Origin: JAUIBE01 sp035267185 | GTDB lineage: Bacteria > Pseudomonadota > Gammaproteobacteria > Xanthomonadales > SZUA-36 | Reading direction: 5' to 3' | DNA length: 52,590 nucleotides | NCBI GenBank assembly: GCA_035267185.1 | Contig: DATFLY010000059.1 | Coordinates: forward strand, 1-52,590 | Position numbers and translations under genes: made by a program | Part shown: positions 33,276-41,795 of the stretch, piece after piece | Layout: every line of letters begins with the position of its first letter | Position numbering within the stretch: position 1 is the stretch's first letter | Notes under the pieces: generated by a model | The model's database searches: none | The model's input: only the letters and a program-made list of their open reading frames with translations | Told to the model about the DNA's origin: nothing

Positions 33276-33800
33276 ATGCCTATCCAGACCTTCAGCAACA
33301 CTACAGATGGACTCGAGCCTGATCAGAGAAATCGCGGCCATTATGTGGCCAACCTGGACACGGAGAACGAAAGCTTATGGGTGCCATATGCAGAAGGCGT
33401 ATGGTTTCAGCCCTGCCAATTCAACGTCACGACTGGTGGATTTAGTGTGCTGCTCAAGGGCCTCCCGGGTGCCCAAATCGGTGTTCACTACCATGTCGGA
33501 ACGGTTCGCGGTTTTACCATCCAGGGGCACTGGAGATACCTGGAGCACGACTGGGTCGCGGGCCCTGGAACATTCATTTACGAGCCGGCCGGGGAGGCGC
33601 ACACTCTGGTGATCAATGAGGATTCACCTGAGCCCGCATTGATATTTTTTGTCATCGAGGGAGCGCTCGTATATCTAGACAAACCCGTCGATGGTTCACT
33701 TGCGGCGTACGAGGATGGTTTTTCAGTTTTGGAGTACTGTAGAGAGTACTACCGAGAAGCTGGTCTTGATGTCGAAGAATTGAACGCTCGCATCCGCTAA
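33276..33800 (+). CDS. Cupin of the 2,4'-dihydroxyacetophenone dioxygenase type, cassette gene 4
   Basis: This 174-residue single-domain cupin resembles 2,4'-dihydroxyacetophenone dioxygenase and ChrR-like cupins. Metal ligands are likely in IGVHYHVGTVRGFTIQGHW (two His, then a His two strands on) and in EPAGEAHTLVI. The N-terminal WVPYAEGVWFQPCQFN segment and the C-terminal EYCREYYREAGLD tail fit this family. AGGGAG precedes the ATG by 6 bases. Whether it is a dioxygenase here is unproven. It lies between attC sites 3 and 4. Confidence 0.8.
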   Translation: MPIQTFSNTTDGLEPDQRNRGHYVANLDTENESLWVPYAEGVWFQPCQFNVTTGGFSVLLKGLPGAQIGVHYHVGTVRGFTIQGHWRYLEHDWVAGPGTFIYEPAGEAHTLVINEDSPEPALIFFVIEGALVYLDKPVDGSLAAYEDGFSVLEYCREYYREAGLDVEELNARIR

Positions 33801-33812
33801 CAGGCGGGTGCA

Positions 33813-34094
33813 GCCTAACAAATCATTCAAGGCGGACGCCGTACACGGCGCTGGTTTTGCACCACTTTAATGGATACATTTTGGGCGCAGTTTTTCATGG
33901 TCCTTTGGCGTCCAATAACCGGGAGACTCGTGTTGCAAGCAAACCAATATCTGCACTCAAACAGGTGAAAGTGGTTTTGTTCCGTACAAGAAGCGTGTTT
34001 GGCTGGCTGGCGGAAGTCATTCTGATGAAGCAGCGTCTCACTCTCTTGAGCAGAGGAGCATCGTAGACACTGCTGCCTCATTCAGACGTGAATG
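33813..34094 (+). repeat. attC-like site 4, long or composite
   Basis: The left end is well kept: R'' GCCTAAC (33813-33819), AAATC, L'' ATTCAAG, then GCGGACGCCGTACACGGCGC. The matching right end is only found about 260 bases later, as CTGCCTCATTCAGAC-GTGAATG (34072-34094), similar to the right end of site 2 but with a damaged GTT. The material between (about 33850-34070) has no convincing gene. The whole may be two half-sites left by loss of a cassette body. This also accounts for the 302-bp gene-free stretch 33801-34102. Confidence 0.55.
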
Positions 34095-34102
34095 CCCTGG
34101 CT

Positions 34103-34480
34103 ATGAGAATTCTTAAAGCCTCACTATGGATTGCAGCAGTGTTCAACTTCCTCGCTGCTTATGTTCTTGCTTTTCCCTCGTCTGAGTTTGGCGCATTTCT
34201 CGGGCTGCCACGCGACACCCCGGTTCTTTATCTGGCTCTTTGTTCCGGGTTCATATTTTTATTTGGTTGTGCTTATGCCTGGATGGCACTGAAAGGCGTT
34301 AGTCGGCCGTTGTTGTTGTTTGGCGCATTCGGAAAAGCCAGTGTGTTCTTGTTGGCGATCGTGCTCTGGATGTCAGGTCACGCAAGTGTCGCAATTGTCG
34401 GGTTGGCCATTGTCGACGCACTTTTTGCCTCGGTGTGGTTTGTATGGTTAATCCGAAACAGAACAAATCATTCCAGTTAA
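34103..34480 (+). CDS. Four-helix membrane protein, cassette gene 5
   Basis: This 125-residue hydrophobic protein has helices around KASLWIAAVFNFLAAYVLAF, VLYLALCSGFIFLFGCAYAW, LLLFGAFGKASVFLLAIVLW and ASVAIVGLAIVDALFASVWF. No family is certain; similar small four-helix proteins are common in cassette arrays. ATG 34103 (MRILKASLW) is chosen; a GTG at 34088 lies inside the attC-like right end. The last codons (NHSS) are read from attC-remnant DNA, as often seen where a cassette gene runs into its own site. Confidence 0.7.
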   Translation: MRILKASLWIAAVFNFLAAYVLAFPSSEFGAFLGLPRDTPVLYLALCSGFIFLFGCAYAWMALKGVSRPLLLFGAFGKASVFLLAIVLWMSGHASVAIVGLAIVDALFASVWFVWLIRNRTNHSS

Positions 34481-34497
34481 CGAATCATTCAGGTGCG
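34458..34497 (+). repeat. Truncated attC-like remnant 5
   Basis: Two overlapping left-half motifs are visible: ACAGAAC-AAATC-ATTCCAG and AGTTAAC-GAATC-ATTCAGG. Both resemble R''-spacer-L'' of sites 2 and 4 but carry substitutions, and no right half follows. The array ends here; kbl (opposite strand) ends at 34541. It probably marks the eroded edge of the cassette block. Confidence 0.45.
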
Positions 34498-34540
34498 TGC
34501 TGTCCCCTGTACAGCGTCAATCAGATTTATTGACCAGAAC

Positions 34541-35722
34541 TCACACCACACCAAGCTCACGCCCAACTTTGGTAAACGCTGCAACCGCCTGTTCCAGGTG
34601 CTCCCGATCATGAGCTGCCGATAGCTGCACACGAATCCGTGCCTCACCTTTTGGCACGACAGGGAAAAAGAAGCCAATCACATAAATACCTTCATCCAGC
34701 AGTTTTGCTGCAAAATTCTGGGAAAGAGGCGCGTCATGGAGCATGACAGGGACGATGGAGTGCTCGCCCGGCTTGATCTCAAAGCCTGCTTCGGTCATTG
34801 CTTTCCTGAAGTAACCAGTGTTCTCCGCCAGCTTGTCACGCAACTCCGTCGTGGCCGAAAGCATTTCGAATACCTTGATGGAGGCGGCGACCAATGGCGG
34901 GGGCAGGGTGTTGGAAAACAGGTATGGTCGTGAACGCTGTCTCAGCAGGTCAATGATTTCCTGCCTCCCGGTGGTGAAACCGCCGGAACCACCGCCCAAA
35001 GCTTTTCCAAGTGTTGAAGTGTATATATCGACCTTGTCCATCACACCATGATGTTCGGCTGATCCTCGTCCGGTCGGCCCGAAACAACCCGTGGCATGGC
35101 TGTCATCCACCATCAATAAAGCGTCGTATTTCTCTGCGAGCGCAGTGATCTCATCCAGTTTGGCAATGAATCCGTCCATGCTGAATACGCCATCGGTGGC
35201 AATCAGGCGTGTGCGGCAGGACTGGGTTTCCTGGAGTGCTTTTTCCAGCGCTTCCATGTCGCTGTTGGGATAGCGATGTCTTTGTGCCTTGCAAAGCCGG
35301 ATGCCGTCGATGATCGATGCATGGTTGAGTGAATCGGAGATGACGGCGTCTTCCGGGCCAAGAATGGTTTCGAACAGTCCGCCATTGGCGTCGAAACACG
35401 ATGTGTAGAGAATGGTGTCGTCGGTGCCGAAGAATCCGGAAATGGTTTTTTCCAGTTGCTTGTGCAGGTCCTGTGTGCCGCAGATAAATCTCACAGAAGC
35501 CAGCCCGAAACCGTGGTCATCCAGCGCTTTGTGCGCAGCGGCAATCACATCGGGATGATCTGCCAGGCCAAGATAATTGTTGGCGCAAAAATTCAGAACT
35601 TCGCTGCCGCCGGCAACCTTGATTTCAACACCCTGGGGCGTGGTGATGATGCGCTCATCCTTGTACAGGCCGGCCTCACGGATTTCTTCCAGGGTTTCGC
35701 TAAAACGTTCAAAATCGGGCAT
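34541..35722 (-). CDS. kbl: 2-Amino-3-ketobutyrate CoA ligase
   Basis: This 393-residue PLP enzyme of the alpha-oxoamine synthase family splits 2-amino-3-ketobutyrate with CoA into glycine and acetyl-CoA. FCANNYLGLADHP, GFGLASVRFICGTQDLHK, LMVDDSHATGCFGPTG and the PLP lysine in TSTLGKALGGGSGG are characteristic. It lies 3 bp downstream of tdh, and together they form the threonine-to-glycine route. It is the first core gene after the cassette array. Confidence 0.96.
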   Translation of the reverse strand: MPDFERFSETLEEIREAGLYKDERIITTPQGVEIKVAGGSEVLNFCANNYLGLADHPDVIAAAHKALDDHGFGLASVRFICGTQDLHKQLEKTISGFFGTDDTILYTSCFDANGGLFETILGPEDAVISDSLNHASIIDGIRLCKAQRHRYPNSDMEALEKALQETQSCRTRLIATDGVFSMDGFIAKLDEITALAEKYDALLMVDDSHATGCFGPTGRGSAEHHGVMDKVDIYTSTLGKALGGGSGGFTTGRQEIIDLLRQRSRPYLFSNTLPPPLVAASIKVFEMLSATTELRDKLAENTGYFRKAMTEAGFEIKPGEHSIVPVMLHDAPLSQNFAAKLLDEGIYVIGFFFPVVPKGEARIRVQLSAAHDREHLEQAVAAFTKVGRELGVV

Positions 35723-35725
35723 TTC

Positions 35726-36769
35726 CTATACCTCTCCGGTCCAGTCGCATACAACCTTTCCGCACTGGCCGGTGCTCATCAGGTCAAAGCCGTGTTCAAA
35801 TTCATCAATCGGGATGTGGTGGGTTAAGGCACGTTCCAGCGGAAATCCGCCCAGCACCATTTGCGTCATTTTGTACCAGGTCTCGTACATTCTGCGGCCG
35901 TAAATACCATTGAGTTCGAGGCCCTTGAAAATCACCTGGTCCCAGTCGCAGCCCGTGCCCTCTGGCAACAGCCCGAGCAGTGCCACTTTTCCGCCGTGAT
36001 ACATGTTGTGTAGCAGGTCGTTAAAGGCGGCCGGGTTTCCTGACATCTCAAGACCGATGTCAAAGCCCTTCATGTTCATTTCCTTCACGACGTCATTCAG
36101 CGATTCGCGGGTGACATTGATGGTGCGCGTGGCGCCCATCTTCCTGGCAAGGTCGAGGCGATAGTCATTGATATCGGTGATCACCACCTTGCGAGCACCA
36201 ACGTGTTTGCAGACACCGGCTGCAATGATTCCAATCGGACCGGCCCCGGTGATCAGCACGTCTTCACCCACCAGGTCGTATTGCAGGGCGCAATGCGCCG
36301 CGTTTCCAAACGGGTCAAAGAAAGCCGCCAGCTCGGGCGCTATCTGGTCGGGAATGGGCCAAAGGTTTGACGAGGGCACGACGACATATTCGGCAAATCC
36401 CCCATTTCGATGCACGCCGATTCCGATGGTATTCGGGCACAGGTGAGGACGGCCGGCACGACAATTTCGGCAGTGTCCACATACCACGTGCCCTTCAGCG
36501 GAAACCCGATCACCTATTGAGTAGCCTGTGACGCCGTCGCCGAGCGATTCGATAATGCCTACGAATTCATGACCGATGACAAGCCCAGGCTCGATGGTTT
36601 TTTGCGCCCATTCATTCCAGTGGTGAATGTGTACATCGGTCCCGCAGATGGCGGTTTTTTCCAGCCGTATCAGGACTTCATTGGTTCCGGGTGATGGCAC
36701 CGGCACTTCTTCCATCCAGATGCCGGGTGTCGGATCGCGCTTGACCAGCGCGCGCATGGTTTGACTCAT
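35726..36769 (-). CDS. tdh: L-Threonine 3-dehydrogenase
   Basis: This 347-residue medium-chain zinc dehydrogenase shows the catalytic zinc region AICGTDVHIHHWNEW and GHEFVG. The structural zinc site is CGHCRNCRAGRPHLC, and the NAD-binding site is VLITGAGPIGIIAAGVCKHV. It oxidises threonine to 2-amino-3-ketobutyrate, the substrate of Kbl. It is divergent from miaB. Confidence 0.97.
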   Translation of the reverse strand: MSQTMRALVKRDPTPGIWMEEVPVPSPGTNEVLIRLEKTAICGTDVHIHHWNEWAQKTIEPGLVIGHEFVGIIESLGDGVTGYSIGDRVSAEGHVVCGHCRNCRAGRPHLCPNTIGIGVHRNGGFAEYVVVPSSNLWPIPDQIAPELAAFFDPFGNAAHCALQYDLVGEDVLITGAGPIGIIAAGVCKHVGARKVVITDINDYRLDLARKMGATRTINVTRESLNDVVKEMNMKGFDIGLEMSGNPAAFNDLLHNMYHGGKVALLGLLPEGTGCDWDQVIFKGLELNGIYGRRMYETWYKMTQMVLGGFPLERALTHHIPIDEFEHGFDLMSTGQCGKVVCDWTGEV

Positions 36770-36874
36770 TGTTTCTCCATTGCGATTGTTGTCGCAGTGG
36801 CGGAATTATACGCTGTTCAATAGCGGTTATTTGCTCTTCGGTGTATTCTACGCGGTCGTCATGAGAGACAGGAT

Positions 36875-38218
36875 ATGAGCGGCAAGCTATTTATCAAAAC
36901 ACACGGGTGCCAGATGAACGAGTACGATTCGGACAAGATGTCTGACGTGCTGTTGGCATCCCATGGCCTGGAGTTGACTGACAATGAGTCAGAGGCTGAT
37001 GTCATCCTGATCAACACCTGCTCCATCCGCGACAAGGCACAGGAAAAGGTCTTCTCCCAGCTGGGACGCTGGCGGAAGCTGAAAGAGAATAATCCGCAGG
37101 TGGTGATCGGTGTGGGTGGTTGCGTTGCCAGCCAGGAAGGTGAAGCTTTGATCAAGCGTGCGCCCATTGTCGATATGGTGTTCGGCCCGCAAACGCTGCA
37201 CCGCCTTCCAACCCTGCTGGATTCCGTACGTGACAAGGGCAAGGCGGCGGTCGATATCTCGTTTCCCGAGATCGAGAAGTTTGACAAGTTGCCGGCTGCC
37301 GGCAAGACCGGCCCCTCTGCCTTCGTTTCAATCATGGAAGGATGCAGCAAGTACTGCAGTTTCTGCGTGGTGCCCTACACCCGTGGCGAAGAGGTCAGCC
37401 GTCCCCTGGATGATGTCATTGTCGAATGCGCAGGCCTGGCCGAACGCGGGGTGGGTGAGATCAACCTGCTGGGCCAAAACGTGAATGCCTACCGTGGCCC
37501 CATGCATGATGGCTCTACAGCAGACCTCGCGCTGTTGATTCACTATGTCGCAGCCATTGAAGGCATTGAGAGAATCCGTTTCACGACTTCTCATCCTGTT
37601 GAGTTCTCAAGCAGCCTGATCGACGCATTTGGTGAAGTGGACAAGCTGGCCAACTATGTTCACCTTCCGGTTCAGAGTGGCTCTGACCGCATCCTTTCAA
37701 TGATGAAACGCGGTCACACCGTGCTGGAGTACAAGCAAAAAATCCGACGCTTGCGTGAACAGCGGCCTGGTATCGCCCTGTCTTCTGATTTTATCGTCGG
37801 TTTTCCGGGCGAAACCGAGCATGATTTTGAGCAGACGATGTCGCTGATTCGTGAACTGAATTTTGACCAGAGCTTCAGTTTTATTTATTCGTCAAGGCCT
37901 GGCACCCCGGCTGCAAGCCTGCCCGACGACACACCGTTGAAGGTGAAGAAGGAGCGCCTGCAGCGTCTTCAAGCCCAGATCAACCAGCAGGCTGCTGCCT
38001 ACAGCCAGGCCATGGTGGGCACGCGCCAGCGGGTTCTGGTTGAAGGCACGAGCAAGAAGGACAAACACCAGCTTGCCGGCCGTACGGAAAATAACCGCGT
38101 TGTGAATTTTGATGGGCATCCCAGGCTGATTGGTCAGTTTGTTGATGTTGATGTTACCGAAGCACTGAGCAATTCACTTCGGGGCCGCCTTGCGGAACTG
38201 GTGCAGCGCGCCTCATGA
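36875..38218 (+). CDS. miaB: tRNA-2-methylthio-N6-dimethylallyladenosine synthase
   Basis: This 447-residue radical-SAM methylthiotransferase has an N-terminal UPF0004 domain with cluster cysteines in KTHGCQMNEYDSD, LINTCSIRDKA and GVGGCVAS. The radical-SAM motif is CSKYCSFCVVPYTRG. The C-terminal TRAM domain (QRVLVEGTSKKDKHQLAGRT) binds tRNA. It adds the methylthio group at A37. AGGAT precedes the ATG. It heads the miaB-phoH-ybeY-corC run. Confidence 0.97.
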   Translation: MSGKLFIKTHGCQMNEYDSDKMSDVLLASHGLELTDNESEADVILINTCSIRDKAQEKVFSQLGRWRKLKENNPQVVIGVGGCVASQEGEALIKRAPIVDMVFGPQTLHRLPTLLDSVRDKGKAAVDISFPEIEKFDKLPAAGKTGPSAFVSIMEGCSKYCSFCVVPYTRGEEVSRPLDDVIVECAGLAERGVGEINLLGQNVNAYRGPMHDGSTADLALLIHYVAAIEGIERIRFTTSHPVEFSSSLIDAFGEVDKLANYVHLPVQSGSDRILSMMKRGHTVLEYKQKIRRLREQRPGIALSSDFIVGFPGETEHDFEQTMSLIRELNFDQSFSFIYSSRPGTPAASLPDDTPLKVKKERLQRLQAQINQQAAAYSQAMVGTRQRVLVEGTSKKDKHQLAGRTENNRVVNFDGHPRLIGQFVDVDVTEALSNSLRGRLAELVQRAS

Positions 38219-38228
38219 GTAGCGTCTT

Positions 38229-39215
38229 GTGAGTAAACGATTAACGCTCGAACTCGAGCCTGTCGACAACGAGAGACTGGCCAATCTTTGCGGACAGTTT
38301 GACGATCACCTGAAGCAAATAGAGGCGCGACTTACGGTTGAGATTTTCTGTCGCGGCAACCTTTTTAATATCCAGGGTGAGGAAAAGCCCGCAAAAGCCG
38401 CCCGTCGTCTCCTGCAAAACCTCTACAAGCTCACCGAACATGAAGTCCTGACCCCTGAATTGCTGAATCTTCACCTGCAGGAATCGGGCATCGATGAAAT
38501 TCACAGTGCTAATGATGACCAGAATGACGTCACTGTAAAAACCAAGCGCGGGATCATTCGCGGTCGTGGCCCGAATCAAAAGCAGTACATGCGCAACATC
38601 ACACGCAATGCCATTAATTTTGGTGTGGGGCCAGCGGGAACAGGTAAAACCTATCTTGCGGTGGCATGTGCAGTGGCTGCGCTCCAGGAAGACCGTGTGC
38701 AGCGCATCGTATTGGTGCGCCCTGCTGTTGAGGCAGGAGAGAGGCTGGGGTTTTTGCCCGGGGACATGGCTCAGAAAGTTGATCCATACCTTCGGCCATT
38801 GTATGACGCCCTCTACGAGATGCTGGGTTTTGAGCGGGTGGCGACATTGATTGATCGCAACGTGATTGAAGTTGCACCGCTGGCATTTATGCGTGGCAGA
38901 ACACTCAATGATGCTTTCGTGATCCTGGATGAAGCACAAAACACCACTCGCGAACAAATGAAGATGTTCCTGACCCGAATTGGATTCGGATCAACTGCGG
39001 TTGTGACCGGCGATGTCACGCAGATCGATCTTCCGCGCAAAGCCTCTTCCGGTCTTAAGAATGCCCTGAAGATCCTGACCGATGTCAAAGGCGTCAGTTT
39101 TGCGTGGTTTGCAGCCGGCGATGTGGTTCGACACCCCATGGTTCAGCGAATCGTTGAAGCTTATGACCGAGATGAAAATCTGAAGAATGACGAGCCAGGC
39201 TCCCCAGATGATTGA
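38229..39215 (+). CDS. phoH: PhoH-like ATPase (YbeZ)
   Basis: This 328-residue P-loop ATPase shows NFGVGPAGTGKTYLAVA (Walker A), RPAVEAGERLGFLPGDMAQK, and AFVILDEAQNTTREQMK (Walker B). The start is GTG 38229 (MSKRLTLELEPVDNERLANL), which fits the YbeZ N-terminus. Its family acts with the RNase YbeY in rRNA processing, and ybeY is the next gene. It lies 10 bp after miaB. Confidence 0.95.
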   Translation: MSKRLTLELEPVDNERLANLCGQFDDHLKQIEARLTVEIFCRGNLFNIQGEEKPAKAARRLLQNLYKLTEHEVLTPELLNLHLQESGIDEIHSANDDQNDVTVKTKRGIIRGRGPNQKQYMRNITRNAINFGVGPAGTGKTYLAVACAVAALQEDRVQRIVLVRPAVEAGERLGFLPGDMAQKVDPYLRPLYDALYEMLGFERVATLIDRNVIEVAPLAFMRGRTLNDAFVILDEAQNTTREQMKMFLTRIGFGSTAVVTGDVTQIDLPRKASSGLKNALKILTDVKGVSFAWFAAGDVVRHPMVQRIVEAYDRDENLKNDEPGSPDD

Positions 39216-39224
39216 GTCCGGGGC

Positions 39225-39683
39225 ATGATCGAACTGGTCGTGCAGGATGTTTCTGGATTTGGAGAGGTACCCGGTCACTCGGCGTTTTCTCAATGGATAC
39301 AGCCGGTTCTGGCTGACAGTGGAAGTGTTGGCCTGACCATTCGCGTCGTTGATGAAGCAGAAAGCAAGGCGCTGAATTTGCAATATCGTGGCAAGGCCTA
39401 CCCCACTAATGTTCTGGCCTTTCCGGCAGATTTGCCACCCCAGGTCATTGATGAACTGGAAACGCCACCGCTGGGTGATATCGTGATTTGCGCAGGCGTG
39501 GTCGCCTCGGAAGCGACCAACCAGAACAAGCCAATCAGGAGTCACTGGGCGCATCTCGCGGTTCATGGTGTACTGCATTTACTTGGCTTCGACCACCAGG
39601 ATGACGATCAGGCGACGGTCATGGAGTCGCTGGAAGTCCGGTACCTTGCCGAACTCGGTTTTCCCAATCCATATCAAGCCTGA
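39225..39683 (+). CDS. ybeY: Endoribonuclease YbeY
   Basis: This 152-residue zinc metalloprotein carries the three-histidine motif HGVLHLLGFDHQDDD. The YRGKAYPTNVLAFP segment is the conserved substrate-side motif. YbeY is needed for 16S rRNA 3'-end maturation and 70S quality control. It lies 9 bp after phoH. Confidence 0.95.
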   Translation: MIELVVQDVSGFGEVPGHSAFSQWIQPVLADSGSVGLTIRVVDEAESKALNLQYRGKAYPTNVLAFPADLPPQVIDELETPPLGDIVICAGVVASEATNQNKPIRSHWAHLAVHGVLHLLGFDHQDDDQATVMESLEVRYLAELGFPNPYQA

Positions 39684-39751
39684 GTTGATTTGTTTGCGTG
39701 GTCGGCCCAATATTGGAACTGGCGCTGCTTTGCGCTGTCACGCTGTCTGAA

Positions 39752-40600
39752 ATGAGCGACGACCAATCGAGTAACGGTCCCGGGCGACAATCTTTTGTCG
39801 AAAAAATAGGCAAGGCCTTTACTGTCCAGGTTGAGCCAGCTGACCGGGACGAACTAAAAGCTGTGCTGGAAGGCGCGGTCACAAACGGAATTATCGATGC
39901 TGATGCGCTTGCCATGATGGAAGGCGCGCTTGAAGTATCCGAGACCCAGGTCCGCGATGCCATGATTCCGCGTGTCCAGATGGTGGTGGTCAGCATCGAT
40001 GCGGCCATTGATGATTTTCTGCCCCAACTGGTCGAGTCCGGTCACTCCCGGTTTCCGGTTGTGGGTGAAGACAAGGATTCCGTCGAGGGCATTCTGCTGG
40101 CCAAGGACCTGCTTCCTCACTTGTCCCAGGGCCAATGGAGTTTCAACCTGGCTGAAATCATTCGCCCGGCGATGATCATTCCTGAAAGCAAACGCCTCAA
40201 TATGCTGCTTCGTGATTTCCGCGGTGGCAGAAATCACATGGCAATCGTGGTGGATGAATACGGCGGCGTGTCCGGCCTGATCACCATCGAGGATGTCCTG
40301 GAAGAAATCGTCGGTGAAATAGACGATGAATACGATGCCGAGATCGAGGCTTCGATCATCCCACTGGGAGGCAGGAGGTACCAGATTGATGCTCTCACGC
40401 CCCTTGGTGACCTGAACGATACTTTCCAGGTAAGTCTTGACAGCGAAGACCACGACACCATAGGCGGTTTTCTGATGGCTGAGTTTGGGCGCGTTCCTGA
40501 ATTTGACGATGTTGTGGTGGTTGCTGATCGGTTCGAGTTCAGGGTCATCCAGGCGGATTCACGTCGCATTGTCACACTGGAAATGAACGACCTTGCCTGA
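39752..40600 (+). CDS. corC: CorC/YbeX-type CBS-domain protein
   Basis: This 282-residue cytoplasmic protein starts at ATG 39752 (MSDDQSSNGPGR); 18 further in-frame codons upstream are hydrophobic but fall in the ybeY-corC gap. Two CBS domains (VRDAMIPRVQMVVVS, SRFPVVGEDKDSVEGILLAK, MAIVVDEYGGVSGLITIEDV) are followed by the CorC_HlyC domain (GGRRYQIDALTPLGDLND, DTIGGFLMAEFG). It is linked to Mg/Co efflux and ribosome fitness. The next gene is not lnt but a DUF4105 protein, which overlaps its end by 8 bp. Confidence 0.93.
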   Translation: MSDDQSSNGPGRQSFVEKIGKAFTVQVEPADRDELKAVLEGAVTNGIIDADALAMMEGALEVSETQVRDAMIPRVQMVVVSIDAAIDDFLPQLVESGHSRFPVVGEDKDSVEGILLAKDLLPHLSQGQWSFNLAEIIRPAMIIPESKRLNMLLRDFRGGRNHMAIVVDEYGGVSGLITIEDVLEEIVGEIDDEYDAEIEASIIPLGGRRYQIDALTPLGDLNDTFQVSLDSEDHDTIGGFLMAEFGRVPEFDDVVVVADRFEFRVIQADSRRIVTLEMNDLA

Positions 40601-41795
40601 GGCAGTGCCTCTGCGCCCTGGTTTTCGGGTGCTTTGGGTTGCGCTGCTGGTTTGCCTTTTCATGATGATGCCGGTTGCAGCCCCGGCTCAGCTCCCGGAA
40701 AACGAGGAGAGTCAGCCGGAAGTCTGGCTTCTGACTTATGGGCCCGGGGAAGTCTACTGGCAGCGATTTGGTCACAATGCAATCTGGATTGTTGACCACT
40801 CAGGCGGTCTCAACCACACCTTCAATTTCGGTTTTTTCGATTTTACCCAGCAGGGGTTCCTTAAAAACTTCATATTCGGGCGATTGAACTACTTTGCCGC
40901 AGCTCGTCCTGCGAAAGTTGAGCTGTCGGAATACGTTGATGCAGATCGATCTGTAAGGGCGCAACGTATCAATATTGATGCCGCCCGCATTGGTCTTTTG
41001 AGCGACTTCCTGATCACAGAGATCAGTGATGAAAATCGCGAGTATCTATATGACTACTATCTTCACAACTGCTCAACCCGGGTGCGCGATGCAATCGACC
41101 TGGTTCTGAACGGTGCCCTGAAAGAGGAGTTTGATCAGTCACCGGCGTCCCTGAATTATCGGGACCACACGCGCCGGCTGACTCAAATGGACCCGATTTA
41201 CTACCTGGGACTGCAGGCGGGTCTGGGGAGTCCTGTTGATCAACCCGTCAGTCGGTGGGATGAAATGTTCATTCCCGGCGTACTGGCTGATGCTCTGACC
41301 GAGGCTATTGATCCATATACAGGGCAGCCAGTGGTCACCCAGGAGGTCATGCTGCATGTCTCATCAATGGAATCGCCGCCCGCTTTGCCTGATGTTGTCT
41401 GGTATCGCTACCTGGCAGGAGCTGTTGCGATTCTCCTGATTGGCGTCGCACTGAGCTTCATCCCGCGGGTTACAGCGAGGCAACTGGCTACATCCTGGTT
41501 GCTGACCGGCGGGTTCCTTGGCCTGGTTCTTGCCTTTCTCTGGCTGGGTACGGATCACTGGGTGTCAGCGCTTAATCTCAACCTGCTATTGCTGAATCCA
41601 TTGTGGCTGCTGGTCATGTTTCGGGCTTTGCAAAAGCCGCTTGCCTGGTTGGTGGTGGTTTGCGGCCTGGTGGCGCTTGCCGCGCCCTGGTATCCACCCT
41701 GGCAGTACAACGCGGATGTTGTCGCACTGATCTTGCCGCTGAATCTGCTGTCGAGCGTATTGCTTCTGAAATCAGGATCCAAGCTCAGCGAGTAA
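40593..41795 (+). CDS. DUF4105/Lnb-like membrane protein
   Basis: This protein has 400 residues if TTG 40593 is used; GTG 40605 is an alternative. A signal helix (VLWVALLVCLFMMMPVAAPA) precedes a periplasmic domain of about 240 residues with the family's His and Cys: H61 in VYWQRFGHNAIWIV and C160 in DYYLHNCSTRVRD. Five hydrophobic segments follow (for example YLAGAVAILLIGVALSFI, LATSWLLTGGFLGLVLAFLW, LLLLNPLWLLVMF). DUF4105 is the N-terminal domain of Lnb, a lipoprotein N-acyltransferase described in Bacteroides. The gene occupies the slot after corC where lnt normally lies. The function here is inferred. Confidence 0.75.
   Translation: MPEAVPLRPGFRVLWVALLVCLFMMMPVAAPAQLPENEESQPEVWLLTYGPGEVYWQRFGHNAIWIVDHSGGLNHTFNFGFFDFTQQGFLKNFIFGRLNYFAAARPAKVELSEYVDADRSVRAQRINIDAARIGLLSDFLITEISDENREYLYDYYLHNCSTRVRDAIDLVLNGALKEEFDQSPASLNYRDHTRRLTQMDPIYYLGLQAGLGSPVDQPVSRWDEMFIPGVLADALTEAIDPYTGQPVVTQEVMLHVSSMESPPALPDVVWYRYLAGAVAILLIGVALSFIPRVTARQLATSWLLTGGFLGLVLAFLWLGTDHWVSALNLNLLLLNPLWLLVMFRALQKPLAWLVVVCGLVALAAPWYPPWQYNADVVALILPLNLLSSVLLLKSGSKLSE

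Larger units (their letters stand above)
30095..34497 (+). mobile_element. Integrase-less integron cassette array (CALIN)
   Basis: Five genes on one strand (ending at 30295, 31288, 33116, 33800 and 34480) are each followed by an attC-like recombination site or remnant (30371, 31290, 33131, 33813, 34458). The genes are unrelated to each other and most carry their own ribosome site. No integron integrase, attI or cassette promoter was found in the window. Such arrays are called CALINs. The block separates glmM from kbl and follows an AT-rich stretch with an HNH-gene relic. Its exact left limit is not visible. Confidence 0.72.

Noticed and set aside
29348..34540. Integron integrase, transposase or CRISPR array in the island
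   Set aside because: No tyrosine-recombinase or transposase motif was found in any frame, and there are no regularly spaced short repeats.
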